NCBI GenBank assembly: GCA_900188575.1
Contig: FYEU01000312.1
Location: forward strand, 439,920-503,919
Reading direction: 5' to 3'
DNA from: Geosmithia putterillii
Taxonomy: Eukaryota; Ascomycota; Sordariomycetes; Hypocreales; Bionectriaceae
DNA length: 64,000 nucleotides
Part shown: positions 34,468-47,249 of the stretch, in pieces
How positions within the stretch are numbered: the stretch's first letter is position 1
Layout of the letters: the number at the start of each line of letters is the position of its first letter
Translations under genes and position numbers: made by a program
Notes under the pieces: model-generated
Database searches by the model: none
What the model was told of the DNA's origin: nothing
The model's input: the letters and a program-made list of their open reading frames with translations, nothing else

Positions 34468-37400
34468 ATGGTATGTTGCGCAACTTGGTTCCTTGGATAC
34501 CCATTTGCAATTGCTGACTTGACTTATCTCTCCCAGGCCGACGAGGATCTCATCAAGACCGTCCGAGGTCTCGACCAAAACGGACCGGGCGAGGATGGCG
34601 CAAATCTCAACCGCCTGTGGACTTGCCTGACTGCGTCGGCCGATGGCCAGTTTCACGCGGCTGAAGAGAGCAGCCTACGATGGCTTCTCAAGTCCATGAA
34701 CGGGACCACCCCGGCTGCCGAGACGCTGCGACGATACCCGCTGACCTGGAGGCTTCTGGCCTGCGTCTTCCAGAGGATCCCACTCTTTTCCCTGGCCAAA
34801 TCTCTCGCCGATCGAAGATTCATCGCCGTGCTTCAACAATCCCTAAAGGATTTCTCTGCACCGGTATCTGAGTCATACACACGAGCGGCATTGAAACGAA
34901 AGCGAGCACAGACCGGGTTTTCTCTAGACGACCTGAAATCTGCCGAGGGGCGCGTGGAAGGAATCAAGGCGGTGTTCCAAGCCTTGTCATGCTTGATTCG
35001 CCGGACGGAGGACATGACAAATATCTCTGCCCACGACAGAATCGGTGCCGAGCACCTCAAGTCGCTATTCGGTGCTCCGGCGAGCGAGGCGACAGTCATT
35101 GTCGCTGCCTTGCTCAACATGTGCCACACCGTTCTGACGACCGAGGACACGGATCATATGGGGGGTTGTGAAGACTGGATTGAGATCCTCTCCCTTACAT
35201 GGGGTCTGCATCTCCAAGGCGATGATGACGTGCATGAGGTTGCGCAGCACATTTTCGCCCCGGCGGCAGTGGTTCTGGGCGACATTGAGGAAGTTGGCAA
35301 AGGAGATGGGAATTTGGCGGCGCGAAAGTCCCTGGCAACCCGATGGCACACGGATCTACAAAGCTTTCTGCACCGCACTCTCATTCTGCCGTCGCGATCC
35401 ATATTCCTTAACCGCCAAAATGACAAGGCCATTGTTACGGCCCTGGGTGAATCAGAGAAGCACCTCGCTGTAGCTGCTCCGGTAATCTACGCGCTCGCTT
35501 CTACGGCGACCGAGGCCCTGGTTCTTCGAGGTGTGCGGAAAGGCAACTCTGAATGGATGAAACGGGTGTTCGAGGTTATAGACTCGTCCATAGAGGGGCG
35601 TCAAGACCGCAGCACCATCATGAGGACGATTTTGCAAAAGTGCCGACAGCTGGCTATGCCCGTGGACACCGGTCACCTCCGCTCAGTCTGCAAGCGTTAT
35701 GCGCTCCACGATGATGAGACGGACTGGGATCTGGTGGCCAATTTGGCTCAATGCGATCCAGACGTCTTTCACGGAGGCGAGGATGGCGCAAGGCTTCTGA
35801 AGGAAGTCTGCACCCGCAGTCTCCGCGTCGGAGAATCGAGCCAGATCCAGGAAGCACTTCCAGATGTGGTCTCAGCCATTATGAGAGGATTCCATGCCGC
35901 CCGCGAGTTCCCGGCCTTCCTGCGCTTGTGGTTCCAGCAGCTTTCAGAGATTGAGGGAAGCAAGTCAAAGTCAGCCTCCCACTGGACTCTCGTGGGGCAA
36001 GAGACCGGCCCCGCAGGTCTGTCTGAGCTGTCAGTTGAGAAAGAATTGTCGACACGGCAGTTGATGGATATACTCGACTGGGCAGAGACACAGGAGGTTG
36101 GACCCAAGACGCTTTGCCTCTGGTTGAACGGTATCAGTTGCGGGTTGACCAGCAACGAGTTCAAAGATGCCGCCTACGCGAAGCTGTCAGGGCTCATCCT
36201 TAAGGTTAGCAAGTCGTCCTCTGACACGACAGCTCTGAAGTGGAGGGTCGTGGCGAGGACTTTTGCTTGGGCACCGGCTTCGGCGAGGGGAGAAATTTGG
36301 ATTGCAGTCAAGGATACGCTCTCGAAAATACTCAAGAAGACTTCTGTCAAGTCGTCTGAGACGTATGAAGCGTTCAAGTGCTGCACACGCATATGGGTAT
36401 CGTCTACCCCCGATGGAGACCAGGTGACTGAAGCTGCGGATCTTGTTGAGAAGTTTACCGCCCGGCTTGCCCAGGAAATCGTTTCGGCAGGAATACCCGA
36501 CCACAAGCTATCATCCTTCTTGGAAAGCAATATTGAGCAATCATTCGACAAGGATTCAGCCTTCCAGCAGTACCTGGCATGGTACATGCGTGGATCAACC
36601 CGACTGAACCGCCTCTATTTTGAGAAGAAGGCGCAGATTCTCCCGACAGTTCAGGAGGTGGTATCCGACGCAGAGGCAACCCCCCAGAGACTAGAACTTG
36701 TCTGGAGCAGCCTGCTAGACAACGAGCACTGCATGAACAAGGCGAAGCTGGCCGATGAGATTGTCACTCGTGCCATTGATGCTCTCGCTGCGTCCAAGAC
36801 CAAGAAACAGTGGCCTGGAGAGCACGGCCAATTGTGGATTCGGCTACTTTCGCGACTCCCTCTGGATGCCATCACGCGTCCCCAGCGAGAACGCATCATG
36901 GATACGCTACTTGGGGACTTCTCGTCGAAAAAGTCAAACAAGATGTCCCTTGAAGGGTGGAGGTTGATTCTCAGCTTCGCGGCCAAGCTTCTGACCCGAC
37001 CTACCTTCTACACGGAACTCAACTTTGGCCAGCTTGTCGGTATTGCAGATGCGGTATCCAATTGCTCTAATGTTCTGTCGGGTGACGACGACGTCCTGGA
37101 AGAGCTCATTGGCCGCTACTCGATTCTGGCATGTGCCACAATCAAACAGATGGCCCACCACATGGAAGAGCGCAGTGTATCCTACTTTGATGAGGCTGCG
37201 AAATTCGTGGCCCGCTACAGCAAGTCCAAAAACGTCGACTCCCGGTCTGTCGCACCGTTGCACTTGACGCTTCTGAAGGAGTTGCTCACCGAAGTCGTCA
37301 AGTCGCCAAGCGCCCAGACTCACAAGCCTCTCGCTTCTCTGTGCCTTGAGGCGCGTGTCGCCCTGGAGAGCCTCATTGTAGCTGTCATTCAAGACTGGGC

Positions 37401-38651
37401 GGGCGACAAGAAACTCATGTCGAAGCCGACCGCCGAAGCCAACCTCCGACTGTCCGCTACTGTAGACGCCTCTAGTCTGCCGCTCAAGCTCGAGGGCCTA
37501 CAGGAACTGGGATCTTCCGAGCTCCAGAAGCTGGAGAAGCGCAGCCTGGAGGCAATGCAGAGCGGGTACATCCGAGGATGGAAGATCCAGACATTCCTGC
37601 AAAGACACCTGTCGCAGAAACTCGATAATCCTCGACAGGGCTCGTTCCCCAACCTGAAAGACTTCCAAGGCAAATCGCGCGAACGTCACCTGAAGGAGTA
37701 TATCGAGGCTGTTGTGAGCTCCTCGAACGGTGCCTTGATGACGCGGTACCTCGAGGTCTTGATCAAAGAGTACCACGGAGCATATGGCACAGATGGTCAA
37801 TTGGTTGCCGTCGGGTGTGTTGTCGACCACTTGATCAGTAAGTCCTTTTTTTCTGTCTCTATTGTCTCAATGAAAATTTGCTAACATTCCACACAGATTC
37901 AACAGCTCCAATTGATATTGTTGGGGGAGACTTCACTCTGTCAGCGGCCTGCAGCGAGATGACCCGCGCCCTCGTGTTGACGACGTCGACGCCCAATTCG
38001 ATCCACATCTGCCGTATCCTCTACACACTTCTGGAGAAGAAGGCACATGCACTCAGCCAGTGGAACATTGAGAACCTGCTCGATTCGATTGCGACATTGT
38101 GCTCCCGCAAGAACTCGTCAGGAGGGGCACGCGCCCCGTTCATCTGGCTGTGCAAGCTCGTCGAGGTGATCGTTAAGAAGCACAGGGTCAGATTGGAGGG
38201 CCACTATCACATCCTCCTGGCGACCTTGCAACCCCTTCTGCGCAACCTGATCAAGGAACAGCGCGAAAGCCAGCCCGGAGACGACGGACTGGGCCAGGAG
38301 TCCAAGGCCAGCGCGTACGGGCGACTCATCACCCTTGTGTGCGAGCCGACGGCGGGAGCTGTCTCGCGCTCCATCCAGCACAGCTCGCTCGATTCGGCCA
38401 CGGACGCGGCCAAGCGCTCCGCGGGGCGCCACATGTACCTCGTCATGATGCAGTACGTTAAGCTGCAGCTCGAGACGGATGTGTCGCGAGGCGTACGCGA
38501 AGCCCTCGAGCCAGCTGTGAACGCCATCTTTGACATTACGACATCAGAGGGCAGGAAGATCCTCAACGACGCCATGGATGCGAGCGGCAGGGCGATCCTG
38601 CGGGAGATGTTTAAGAGGTACAGCAAGTTTGGAAAGTGGAGTGGTGTATAG
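34468..38651 (+). CDS. urb2: Nucleolar pre-rRNA processing protein URB2/NPA2
   Basis: Preferred model: exon 1 is just the ATG at 34468-34470, intron 34471-34536 (GTATGT, GCTGAC branch, TCTCCCAG), exon 2 34537-37837, intron 37838-37896, exon 3 37897-38651, 1,352 residues. The first intron is 66 nt and in frame, so a retained form would add 22 residues. The spliced start M-ADEDLIKTVRGLDQ looks more natural. Family features are LRWLLKSMNG with RRYPLTWRLLACVFQRIPLF near the N-terminus, and a C-terminal Urb2 domain with LYTLLEKKAHALSQWNIENL, PFIWLCKLVEVIVKKHRVRL and GRHMYLVMMQYVKLQLE. The protein is otherwise helical-repeat-like. Urb2 acts in early 60S assembly (27S pre-rRNA processing) in the nucleolus. 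Its 3' end lies 125 bp from the TSC10 stop. Confidence 0.92.
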
Positions 38652-38776
38652 TACCACATCTGCGAGGAGACAAAGCATGCATCATTTTGAAGGCGTTATT
38701 TACCACGGATCATGTACATAGACATAACAAAAAGCACGAGGGGTATTATATTATTTTTGCTAGCAGTATTATGGCC

Positions 38777-39932
38777 TTAGGCCTTCTTCTGGGTCGACGG
38801 GTGTCCGTTGTTCTTTGCGAATTTCTTGATGTCTCCGTGAATAAAGAACTGTGCAATGGGCCAGATGAGGAAGGCCATGAGGCAGGCGAAAATGGAGTCG
38901 AAGATGCCAGTACCGTTGCGCTTCGCGCCCCCCTGGTTGCCGACACGCAGGACCCAACCAAGAAAATTGACGGTGACGAGAAAGTCTCCCCTTTCGAGGC
39001 CGCGGATGGAGCTGGCGGCCACCTGGTCGGGCGTCTCCTTCGGGTCCGAAGCCTCAAGCAGCCTGGTGATTTCGGGCTTGGTGAGCTCCTCCTTCTCGAA
39101 CCCGGGCGACAGGATGGTGCCCGGGCAGACGAGGTGGACATCGACGTTCTGCTCCGGGTACAGCAGGGTCTCGTTGCTGAGGCCCTCGGCCAGCCCGCGC
39201 AGGGCAAACTTGGACGGCAAGTAGGGCATGTATCCGGGGAGGGGGATAAAGACCACGACGCTCGATGTCATGATCAGGTGGCGCGGCGCGGCGGGTTTCT
39301 CCCCCGGGGCGAACCACTCGCGCAGTGTGGCGTGGCACATCTCGGCCGTGCCAAAGTAGTTGATGTCCATCTGCCGGCGCATAGACGCCATATCCATGTC
39401 GGTGAAGAGCTCGGGCGCCGCCATGCCGGCCACGCACCACACAATGTCCGGGGGCTGCCCGCCATTCCACTCCTTCACTTCGGCTATCACGGGTCCTGCG
39501 TACGAGGGGACAGACACATCGGCGGATATGTAGCGGAATCGCTGGGTTTCGGGGTTGCGTGCGGCGGCCTGCGTGTGTGCGCGAGCAGGTCAGCGGGGAA
39601 ACAGGTTGCAGGGGAGGGGGAGGGGGAGGGACGTACCTTAACTTCCTCGATGGCTGCTTGAAGCTTGTGGACGCTGCGGGACACAATGACCACGTTGGCG
39701 CCCTTTGCAGAGAGCTGCTTCGCAACGGACAGGCCCATGCCCTCGGAGCCGCCAGTGAGGAGGACGGTCTGCGCCAGCAGGTCAGCTCGGAGCTCAAGAT
39801 GGAGGTGGGGGGGAGAAGCTTTACCTTGCCGTCAACGGGCATCTTGTTGCTGCTGAAGAAACCCATGGTGAATAGCGGGATGAGGATAGCGAGGCAGGCG
39901 AAGAGGATTCCAGCTATGGTTGTTGCTTCCAT
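38777..39932 (-). CDS. tsc10: 3-ketodihydrosphingosine reductase TSC10
   Basis: Three exons: 39932-39825, 39768-39637, 39568-38777, in frame, 343 residues. A short-chain dehydrogenase: cofactor motif TGGSEGMG (41-48), central VAGMAAPELF, catalytic Ser at about 182-183 in MTSSVVVF, and YLPSK with Y196 and K200. An N-terminal hydrophobic segment (IAGILFACLAILIPLFTM) and a C-terminal one (SIFACLMAFLIWPIAQFFI) anchor it, as expected for the ER enzyme. It reduces 3-ketodihydrosphingosine to dihydrosphingosine with NADPH, the second step of sphingolipid synthesis. Divergent from NRDE2. Confidence 0.93.
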
Positions 39933-40519
39933 TGGGAGAGATTGGCGGGTGTGCCGGGTTGTTGGTATTAATAGTTGAAATCGCGATGCTGTGATATCCA
40001 GCGGAAGTTGGGAACTGGAGCTTGCCGTAAGCGCTAAAGCCCGCAGTCGTACGGTGCTGACAGGCTTGTCGCGTTGAGGGGCATGCAATTGGGCAATGTA
40101 TGGCATGTATATGACATCAATGCAGTCCAATATTGAATGATAATGCAATGGAATATCACGGTGATTCTACGGGCGTTTCTATGTCAATGCTTCTTATGGG
40201 GAAGTAAGTGCTTGTGTTTCTAGTTATGTCTTATCGTTTGTTTAGCTCGTACTGACGAGAACACACAGTATACATGGGCGAATGTAAACACTGTACTGTA
40301 GCTGTCGTTTTACAGTGGCCACTGGCGTCTGAGGTTGCAGAAATGGCATGCGCGGGCGCGACATTCGCACTGTGGCCAGGATACTTCCTTCAATCTCACG
40401 ACAGCGATACCTGTATACGAAGCTGCTGATGCTCATCATAGCAGCGCATCAACCCCGGCATCTCACCCACCATCCGATATAATGGTAGCCCGGGCGCACC
40501 CAAGCATCACGAGGTAGCC
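39933..40519. promoter_or_regulatory. Divergent promoter region, TSC10 / NRDE2
   Basis: 587 bp between start codons on opposite strands. AT-richer than the genes. No specific site recognised. Confidence 0.5.
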
Positions 40520-43500
40520 ATGTCAGGCAAGGAGAAGGACGACGTCAAACTGACAGTCCCCAAATTCTCCTCATTCAAATCCAAGGGGTCCTCGACGGGG
40601 GACAAGAATCATGGCCCATCAGCTCCCAAATTTTCGTCATTCAAGAGCAAGGAGTCCAGGGAGGTCAAAGACAAGTCCAGTGACGACAGGAGGAGGGAAG
40701 GTCGAGATGACAGGAGTAAGCGCCATCGCTCAGAGAGGGAACGCGACGATGACCACCACTCAAAACGCCGTCGACACCACCACCACCATCGCGGAGAGAA
40801 CCGGCCAAGGTCTCGCTCTCGCAGCCGCAGCCCCCGACGCAGGACAGAGGATCGTCGAGACTCAAACTCCCGTCGTGGTGACTCGGCCAGCTCTGGGAAG
40901 GAGCAGTTGAAGGCATCCGACATCTTCTTCATCGACAAAAAGGGCGACCCGCTCATCGTCAAGTATGGCGGCATCGAGCGCTCCAAGATCCCCGCGTATC
41001 GCCGCTACGGCAGAGGTGAGGTTCTCGGAACACCGGGTCGTCTGATTATACATCGCGACGGACCCCGGGACCAGTTCAGCCTTCGTATGCCGGGCGAAGG
41101 ATCGGGTTTGTTCGGGGAGAAGGACGGCCTGAGGGCCAAAAGGCTACGGGTCAGGCAGCAGGCCACTATCGACTTGCGCCCCCGACGTACGGCAACTTTG
41201 ACAGAGGAAGAAGAACAAGAAGGCTTCCTGTCTCTTTCAGGCTCCAAGACTGGCGAGGGCCATCGAAAGAGCGAGCCCGACTCCTCTGACAATGACGAGA
41301 CACAGCCCAACTATCGCTCCATAGAAGGCAAGGCAAAAGCGCGCCCCTTTGTGGATAGCGAGTCCAGCGAGGAATCTGGGTCTGAAAATGACGAGGATAT
41401 TCCCCTGGACCAGAGCAACCCCATCAAGTGGCGCTCTATACAGCTAAGCCGTCGGGTCAAGGACCATCCAGAGGACATAGATGCCTGGATGGACCTTGTA
41501 GACCACCAGGACGTGTTGTTATGGTCTGGTGAGCGTCTAGACCACACAAATGTCGAGAATGAAGCACATAGCTATTCCGAGATCAAAGTCTCCATGCTGG
41601 AGTCTGCTCTACCGCACGCCTCGGCCCCCAGGGAAAGGAGTCGCGTGCTCAACTACCTGATGCGCGAGGGCGGGAAGGTGTGGAATCCCAAGACTGCGGC
41701 GAAGAGGTGGTCCGAGGTTCAGGGGGATGAGGAGCATAATTTCCTTCTGTGGAAGACGCATCTGGACTTTTGCATGTCCGACATATCCTCTTTCGGGTAT
41801 GACAATGTCAAGGACATGCTCATGTCTAGACTCGGTACAGCTGCAACCCGATCCAAGTCCGAACACGAGCCTCGGCAGAATGATTTCTCAGAAGCTATCT
41901 ATGTGTTTCTGAGGGCCACCCGCTTTATCCACGACGCTGGCTACAAGGAGCTGGCAGTGGCGTCCTGGCAGGCACTACTGGAGCTCACCTTCTTTAAACC
42001 TCGCAACGAGTATTCCATGACGTCTTTCCAGGATTTTTGGGAGAGCGAGGTGCCCCGGATAGGTGAGCCGGATGCCCTTGGATGGGGGCACTTTGTGGAG
42101 TCTGGTTTGGATGGAAGCCCCCCGGACCCAGTGCAGTACACGTCAAAAACAGCGACGGAACATAAAGATGCATACAAAACTTGGGCAACTATTGAGATGG
42201 ACCAGGCAACAACAGCTCGACTACCAGCGCGGACCATGGACGAGGGGACAGAGGACGACCCCTTCAGGGTTGTCATGTTTGCCGACATCGAACCTCTACT
42301 ATTCGTCATTCCTGATGTCATTCTGGAGCGTGTCAGAAGCCAACTCATAGATGCCTTTCTCCTGTTCTGTGGACTCCCACCCTACTCCCGGTCAAATGAT
42401 TGGACCGAGACGGCATGGGAAGATCAATTCTTGACAGGTGCCAGGGGCGCACTCGCAACAGAGGGCTCATGGGGGCACGCGGAGGACAGCCTCGGCGAAG
42501 ACAGCCGACGAGGGCCGACGTTCTCCCCGCTCGGCTTCCATGCCACAGGCGTTTCCGACATCCTGTTCCGAAACCAAGACTGGTTCAGGTACTTGGGCTC
42601 TGCTGCGCAGTCCCAGACAGTCGATCTCGAATGGGTATGCAGTGTTTCCCGGCGGCTTGTTCTGGACGCCCGCGTGGAGGATCTTACAGTCTACCATCTC
42701 GCACTGAGTTCGCTCAACACGTCGTCCGGCATCAAGAAGGTGGCCAGGACACTGCTGAAACAGTACCCCACCAACCTGGGACTGTACAATGCCTATGCCA
42801 TAGCCGAATATGCCCAGGGGAACAGGGATGTCGCCGTTAAGGTTTTAGGCTCGGCGGCTGATATCAACAAGGTACGTATCAAATTTGGATGGAACTGGAA
42901 TTTGCACAATACTGACTTGACTGTCTTAATTACAGGGCGAGAATCCCGGCTCTAACCTCCTGCTCTGGCGGTCGTTGGCATGGATAGAGCTCGAGGCTGG
43001 ACACAAGCACCTGGCTATCAAGCGCCTATGTTCCTCTGTGGACGAGCCCTTACGCCGATCTACGGATGATGGATGCCAGGTGACGGGGTCCCAGATACTC
43101 AAAGCACAGCATGTGTTCTCCTCTCCTGCGGGAGAAGCAGCACCGGAAAAAGAGGGTGCTCTTCAGACTCATGCCGAGTGTCTAGCCCTGCTCGCCTATC
43201 TGACGGCAGATGGCTGCACGGAGCCGATTTCTGCGTCACAAGGAAACATCACTGCCGCCATGGACAGTATCGACAAGTCATGCCATGAGCTGAAATTTTA
43301 CAATGGCGAGGGTTCCCTGGCCCACGAGGGCTTGCTCCAGTTCGCAGCGCGGCTGCTTTACCTCAACGCAACTAGAGGGTAAGTCGTTTATACGAGTCTT
43401 GCCCGAGAGACAGCTACGCAGACGCTGACTGTCACAGACCATCCCGGAGAGCCTATATCAGGGAGCAGCTCACCAAGTTTCTCAAGCAGTTCCCCCAAAA

Positions 43501-43963
43501 CACAATACTCCTCTCGCTCCTAGAGTGGTCGGATTCAAGTCTCCGGGTCGTGGACGAGACACGCATCCTGCTACACGACAAGGTCCTCGTCCCCGCTCAC
43601 GACTGCGTGAGCGGCCGCCTCTTCTCAATTGAACACGAGCTAAACCGGGGCAACGCCAATACGACCAAGGCGGCGTTTGACCAGGCCGTGAAAAGCGACG
43701 CGTGCAGATTTGACACGCAGGTCTGGACGTCGTACATTCGCTTCTGCAACACGCACATGCGGCCCAGAGCCAAGGATGTGTTTTATCGAGCGCTCAACCA
43801 CTGCCCCTGGTCCAAGGCGGTCATGATGGAGGCGTTTGGGACGCTGGCCGGTGGTATGACGACAGAGGATTTGCGCGCCATGTACAACACCATGTCATCC
43901 AAGGGGATGCGAATACATGTGGACTTGGATGAGTTCCTCAAAACGAGGACCGGGCAACGTTAA
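40520..43963 (+). CDS. nrde2: NRDE-2 family RNA-processing protein
   Basis: Three exons: 40520-42871, 42936-43378, 43438-43963, in frame, 1,106 residues (human NRDE2 is ~1,160). The start has two copies of PKFSSFKSK, then an Arg/Lys/Ser/His-rich region with an RSRSRSRSPRRR stretch. Next comes the family-typical DIFFIDKKGDPLIVKYGG with IPAYRRYGRGEVLGTPGRL. The NRDE2 domain begins PLDQSNPIKWRSIQLSRRV and continues into HAT/TPR-like helical repeats to the C-terminus. NRDE2 is nuclear. In fission yeast and animals it works with the Mtr4-type helicase in RNA surveillance, splicing and heterochromatin RNA silencing; which role applies here is inferred. Confidence 0.93.
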
Positions 43964-44694
43964 AGGCGTTGAGTCGGTCGCATGCCCCCATCACCGCGTG
44001 CCCGCCACCGCGTGGCTGATGATTCGCTGCATGCGTGGCTCGCCTGGCATGGCGTTGGTGGACAACTCTAATTCTAGTTAATGCGCGTGCGGCCTCCGAC
44101 GTCAAGCTGCAGCTGGATTGGTACGAATAAACGTTCACAATATGTTCTACGACGCATTACGTAGCTGCCACGCACAGCGCGACGATGGTGGGGCAGCTGA
44201 ATGGTGCAGCGGTATCGAGCGACGAGGGGCGGTCGAGTCGTGCACAGAGTATGATGCACTGTAATCGCGGCGGGGGGGAGGGGATAATGTACACCGACCA
44301 GTTGGAGAAATGGTAGCTAGCCTGATTCCCTGGTAGTCCCCGGATGGACTATGGCAGTGAATCTAAAAGTGCAGATCTAGACCCGCGTCATTGGTGTTTC
44401 TCTACCAACTTTCCGCTTGTACGCATATCCCGTAGACGGCTTTTTGGTGGTGAAACTGCTGCGTCTGGGCAGGAGAAAACGGGGCAAGTGCCATCCATAT
44501 TAGCGACGACGCTCTTTCCCACCTTTTTGGCGGGGAGCTCTCCAACGACTTCTTTCTTCTCGTGCCAAGCTCCATTCTCCCTCGTCTCCCTTTTTTTTTT
44601 TGCTCTCCATCGCCCTATTCTCTTATTGCATCTCTTACACACCTTGGACCTTCGTGACCTACGCCCTCTCTCGGAGGCTGGCACGGTCGTGACA
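43964..44694. other. Intergenic region and 5' leader of the PLC gene
   Basis: Between tandem genes. The 350 nt before the PLC start is an open frame but contains T-runs and CT-rich leader-like sequence. I read it as promoter and 5' UTR. Confidence 0.55.
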
Positions 44695-46771
44695 ATGACC
44701 GACACAAACCCCACTCATCAGGCCGGGGGCGGCGCCGGCGAGTCGAGCAGGGCTACCATTGACACTCTAAGCGACCACATGATACCCCATCTCCGCCGCA
44801 TCTATCAATCGCACGCCAGAGCCGATGGCAAATGGGGCAGGGAGGAGGTGCAGACCTTTATACACGACACCCAGCGCTATGCGAAGCCCACTGCCCCTGA
44901 TTCACCACCCGTTGTAGGAGGCCTCCTCGACCACGACGAGATCGACTTCAATGCCTTTCTGCACTATATGACGTCGTCTCACGGCACATTCATCGCCGAG
45001 CCGCAGCCCATTGATCTTTCCTGGCCTCTGTCCAGCTACTTCATCAGCTCCAGCCACAACACGTACCTCTCGGGTAACCAGCTGTCGAGCGACAGCACTA
45101 CCGACAGCTACACCAATGTGCTCCTCCGGGGGTGTCGCTGCGTCGAGATTGACGTATGGGATGGCGAGGATAGCGACTCGTCATCTAGTAGTGACGGCGG
45201 GGAGGCCTCGCCGTCGTCCAGTGCCCAGGACTCTTCGCTCCCCCACCCACTGCAAAGAAAGATGACGAACCGCCTAAGCAGGTTCACCAGCATCAGGAAC
45301 AGACTTCCAAACTCTCTGACCTCAAGGCTCGACAAGACGAGTATTGCAAAGAGGCGAGATGCTGCGGGAAACCTTCAGTCGTCGGATGCCTCCCCCGACT
45401 CGGCCGACAGCAAGGACAAGTTAACACCGGAGGTTGTCGAAGGGGAACTGGAAGAGGAACCTCAGCCTGAGGTGGGCGTTGTCGAGCCACGGGTTCTCCA
45501 TGGATATACGCTCACCAAAGAAATTACCTTCCGGGAGGTCTGTGAGGCCATCGCCAAAAGCGCATTTACAGTCTCGGACTTGCCAGTCATTGTCAGTCTT
45601 GAGGTGCACTGCAACCCGCAGCAGCAGGGCTGCATGGTCGAGATCATGAAGGAGGCCTGGGCCGACTACCTTGTTCCTGAGCCGGAGGCCGATCCTACGG
45701 AGCTCCCGAACCTGGAGAAGCTGAAAAACAAGATCCTGGTAAAGGTTAAGTACGCGCCACCAGGCTCGTCTCCTGACGAGATCGATAGTGCCGACGAGGA
45801 GGAAGACGCTGCCCAGGCACCGCTTGATGAGTCAGGGAAGCCCAAGAAGAAGAAGAAGGCGTCAAAGATTATCCAAGATCTAAGCCGCATGGGATTTTAT
45901 TGCCGAGGTGTTTCGTTCAAGTCGTTTGACCAGCCGGAGAACTCTCTGCCTACTCACATCTACTCCCTGAACGAGAAGAAGTGGCTGGAACACCATACCA
46001 AAAACCCTGCTGAGCTCTGGGAGCACAACAAGAAGTACCTGATGCGTGCGTACCCCTCAGGTCTACGCATCGGCTCGTCCAACCTCAATCCTGCTCCATT
46101 CTGGGGTGCCGGCACTCAAATCGTCGCCCTCAACTGGCAGCAGACCGACGAGGGCGTCATGCTCAACGAGGGCATGTTCTCTGGGACAGACGGATACATC
46201 CTCAAGCCGCCAGGTACGAACCATTTCCTTCCTGTCGATATCCGCAACTTCACATACTGACACAGTGACAAAAGGTTTCCACCCTGACCTGCCAGGGCAT
46301 CCTACGGCAGAGCCGGTCAGCTGCAAGACGGTCAGGCTGGGCTTCACCTTCCTTGCCGCCCAATCCATCCCCATCCCTCCTGGCGACAAGTCGGACAAGA
46401 GCTTCAATCCTTATATCAAGGTTGAGCTTCACGTTGACGGCTCTGAGAGCTACCGCGGCGAGCGCATCCACAATGGCGGTCATGAGCGCGAGGGTGATAT
46501 TAAGATCAGGACGCACACGCATAAAGGCACCGACGTTGACCTCGGAAGCGAGTTGCTCGAGTTCAAGGAGACGTCTGGGCTAATCGAGGAGCTCACGTTT
46601 GTCCGCTTCACCATACGTGACGATGAAATTGGTAAAGATGACCTGGCTGCGTGGGCCTGCGTGCGGCTCGACCGCCTGGGCCAAGGATACCGCTTCGTCC
46701 GTCTCCTGGACATGGCGGGGCGGCGCACGGAGGGTGTTATCCTCGTCAAGGTGGACAAGGAGGTGGAGTAG
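44695..46771 (+). CDS. Phosphoinositide-specific phospholipase C
   Basis: Two exons, 44695-46213 and 46275-46771, giving 671 residues. It hydrolyses PIP2 to IP3 and diacylglycerol. An EF-hand-like helical region (20-100) precedes the X domain: SSYFISSSHNTYL with catalytic H121, and EIDVWDG with E151/D153. A low-complexity insert of about 107 residues (158-264) separates these from the second catalytic histidine, H269 in VLHGYTLT. After an acidic/Lys-rich X-Y linker, the Y domain has SLNEKKWLEH, LMRAYPSGLRIGSSNLNP and the NWQQTDEGVMLNEGMF stretch. A C2 domain follows in exon 2 (PYIKVELHVDG, FVRFTIRDDEIG). There is no N-terminal PH domain. The frame is open 117 codons further upstream to 44344, but that part looks like leader. 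Confidence 0.93.
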
Positions 46772-47249
46772 GGCGCTTCTTGTCCTCTTCCGACGCAAGA
46801 GGAGAATCTGCAAGGCTATCTGGCAGTTCTGAGGGAGTGGTGGGCAGGGTGCTGGGGTATGTCGGCAGACGACGACGCTACGCTAGACACGGATAGTGAA
46901 TGATGAAACGATACATGTTGGAAACCACTTGCCTCCCTGGTCTTTTGGAACCTCTTTGCTGGAGAATCCATGGAAGCTAGGTACCTAGTATTGGTACCTA
47001 CTAGTAGTAGTCTTTAATAATAGCAGTACTAGTAGTTCCAAGGAAGGCTTTTGTCGTATAGTGCAGCCACGCGAGCGAAGCGAGGGCCGCCCCCGGCAGT
47101 GCTCCCAGTCCGGAGGCACAGCTCCGAAGGCACGGTAAGCCCTGTCGTTAAGCCTCGCATCGCTCGTAGTACACTAACAGCTAGAGAGCCTGTATTTCAG
47201 GGGGTATCAAAGATGTATTCATTTCTAGTTTACATATGCATGGGCCACA
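46772..47249. other. Convergent 3' region, PLC / PEX8, with a repeat copy
   Basis: Contains 3' UTRs, a GGTACCTAG-rich patch (about 46980-47010) and the inverted repeat copy D. No gene. Confidence 0.6.
47067..47119 (-). repeat. Dispersed GC-rich repeat, copy D
   Basis: Read on the minus strand it starts TGCCTCCGGACTGGGAGC, continues CTGCCGGGGGCGGC and ends CCTCGCTTCGCTCGCG. This is the same block order as copies A-C, 45 kb away and in opposite orientation. Confidence 0.6.

Noticed and set aside
44344..44694. N-terminal extension of the phospholipase C frame
   Set aside because: The stretch is open but includes a long T run, a Phe/Leu-rich translation and CT-rich leader sequence. ATG 44695 gives the expected N-terminus.
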